From Burkholderiales bacterium (GTDB lineage: Bacteria; Pseudomonadota; Gammaproteobacteria; Burkholderiales; Burkholderiaceae): a DNA stretch of 6,556 nt. The position numbers and the translations under genes were made by a program. The stretch spans positions 1 through 6,556 of the forward strand of contig CANBQJ010000210.1 in assembly GCA_947371645.1 (NCBI GenBank). The letters are read 5' to 3'. Position 1 is the first letter of the stretch; each line of letters begins with the position of its first letter. This document shows positions 6,140-6,556 of the stretch, one piece after another. Under the pieces are notes generated by a model. The model saw only the letters and a program-made list of their open reading frames with translations, made no database searches and was not told where the DNA came from.

Positions 6140-6526
6140 TCAGAACACCGGCTGGAAACGGGCATCAGGATACCAACACACCTGCTCACCCGCTTCGCTG
6201 AGGCGGATGGCTTGCAGGCGGGCGCCTGTGCAGGGGCCGCTGACGCACTCGCCGTTGGGAGGGTCATACAGCGCGCCATGCACGGCACAGATGATGTAGC
6301 GGCGGTCCAGGTCCCAGAACTTGCCTGGCTGCCAGTCCATCTCCGAAGGGATGTGGGCGCAGCGGTTGAGGTAGGCCACCACGGTGTTGTCGTGGCGCAC
6401 CGCAAAAGCCGGGGCTGGCCGGCCGCCATCGGCCATGTCCAGCACCTCGAACAGGACGGCATCGCCCGTTTCGAGCAGTGCACTGGAGGCGCACAGGGGC
6501 TGAGGGGCCAGGTTCAGTTCAGGCAT
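6140..6526 (-). CDS. Small Rieske [2Fe-2S] domain protein
   Basis: The 128-residue product is a single Rieske domain, cytoplasmic as judged from the lack of a signal peptide or membrane segment. The cluster ligands are visible as Cys56-Ala-His58 and Cys80-Ala-Val-His83, in NRCAHIP and IICAVHGALYDPPNG. The 21 residues between the two motifs are a little more than in typical Rieske ferredoxins. The family's NGECVSGPC (91-99) turn follows, with two extra cysteines at 94 and 99. Such proteins pass single electrons, often to oxygenases, but no oxygenase or reductase gene is in the window, so the partner is unknown. The frame is bounded by an in-frame TGA at 6548-6550, so the gene is complete. The ATG at 6526 is preferred over a TTG at 6532. 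No Shine-Dalgarno site is seen. It is the first gene in the window of a minus-strand unit that continues into the S49 peptidase. Confidence 0.9.
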   Translation of the reverse strand: MPELNLAPQPLCASSALLETGDAVLFEVLDMADGGRPAPAFAVRHDNTVVAYLNRCAHIPSEMDWQPGKFWDLDRRYIICAVHGALYDPPNGECVSGPCTGARLQAIRLSEAGEQVCWYPDARFQPVF

Positions 6527-6556
6527 GGGCAAGGTGCAGGTTCTGGTTCAGGCGTT

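Noticed and set aside
1..6556. tRNA or rRNA genes, CRISPR arrays, insertion sequences, toxin-antitoxin or phage-defence genes
   Set aside because: I saw no repeat-spacer pattern, transposase, terminal repeats, cloverleaf or defence-related domain. All open space is taken up by housekeeping-type genes with uniform composition.

Overview
The window (about 6.5 kb, GC-rich, densely coding) looks like an ordinary piece of chromosome from a betaproteobacterium, most likely order Burkholderiales. The reasons are the high GC, the strong third-position G/C bias, and the family-level look of every protein: an HslVU pair, a type III pantothenate kinase, a Chalcone_3-type periplasmic protein, an HDOD protein, and a Rieske protein next to a short S49 peptidase. 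This assignment rests on recognition of protein families, not on a database search. I see no mobile element, CRISPR array, tRNA or rRNA gene, integration scar or frameshift.

Layout, left to right. (a) Positions 2-541 (+) hold the 3' part of a STAS-domain gene that begins upstream of the window. (b) Positions 594-2484 (+) are the heat-shock protease operon hslV-hslU, 4 nt apart. They are preceded by a close match to a sigma-32 promoter at 559-586, squeezed between the STAS stop codon and the hslV start codon. (c) Positions 2506-3297 (-) are coaX, type III pantothenate kinase, convergent with hslU. A nested inverted repeat lies across the 21-nt gap. (d) Positions 3298-3543 are a non-coding divergent region with inverted repeats. 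(e) Positions 3544-4137 (+) encode an exported chalcone-isomerase-like protein with the only strong Shine-Dalgarno site in the window. (f) Positions 4278-5120 (+) encode a stand-alone HDOD-domain protein. (g) Convergent to it, on the minus strand, is a two-gene unit: a small Rieske [2Fe-2S] protein (6526-6140) followed by a membrane-anchored S49 peptidase of the SppA type (6118-5159).

How the genes work together. HslV and HslU form one ATP-dependent protease complex, and the promoter fits heat-shock control. CoaX makes the first committed step of coenzyme A synthesis and appears to be transcribed alone here. The Rieske and S49 genes are probably co-transcribed, but no biochemical link between them is evident. 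The Chalcone_3 and HDOD proteins have no established specific role.

I did not find a new multi-gene system. The points most worth a second look are the sigma-32 promoter whose predicted start of transcription falls almost on the hslV start codon, the STAS domain lacking the phosphorylatable serine, the scarcity of Shine-Dalgarno sites, and the inverted repeats in the coaX divergent region.
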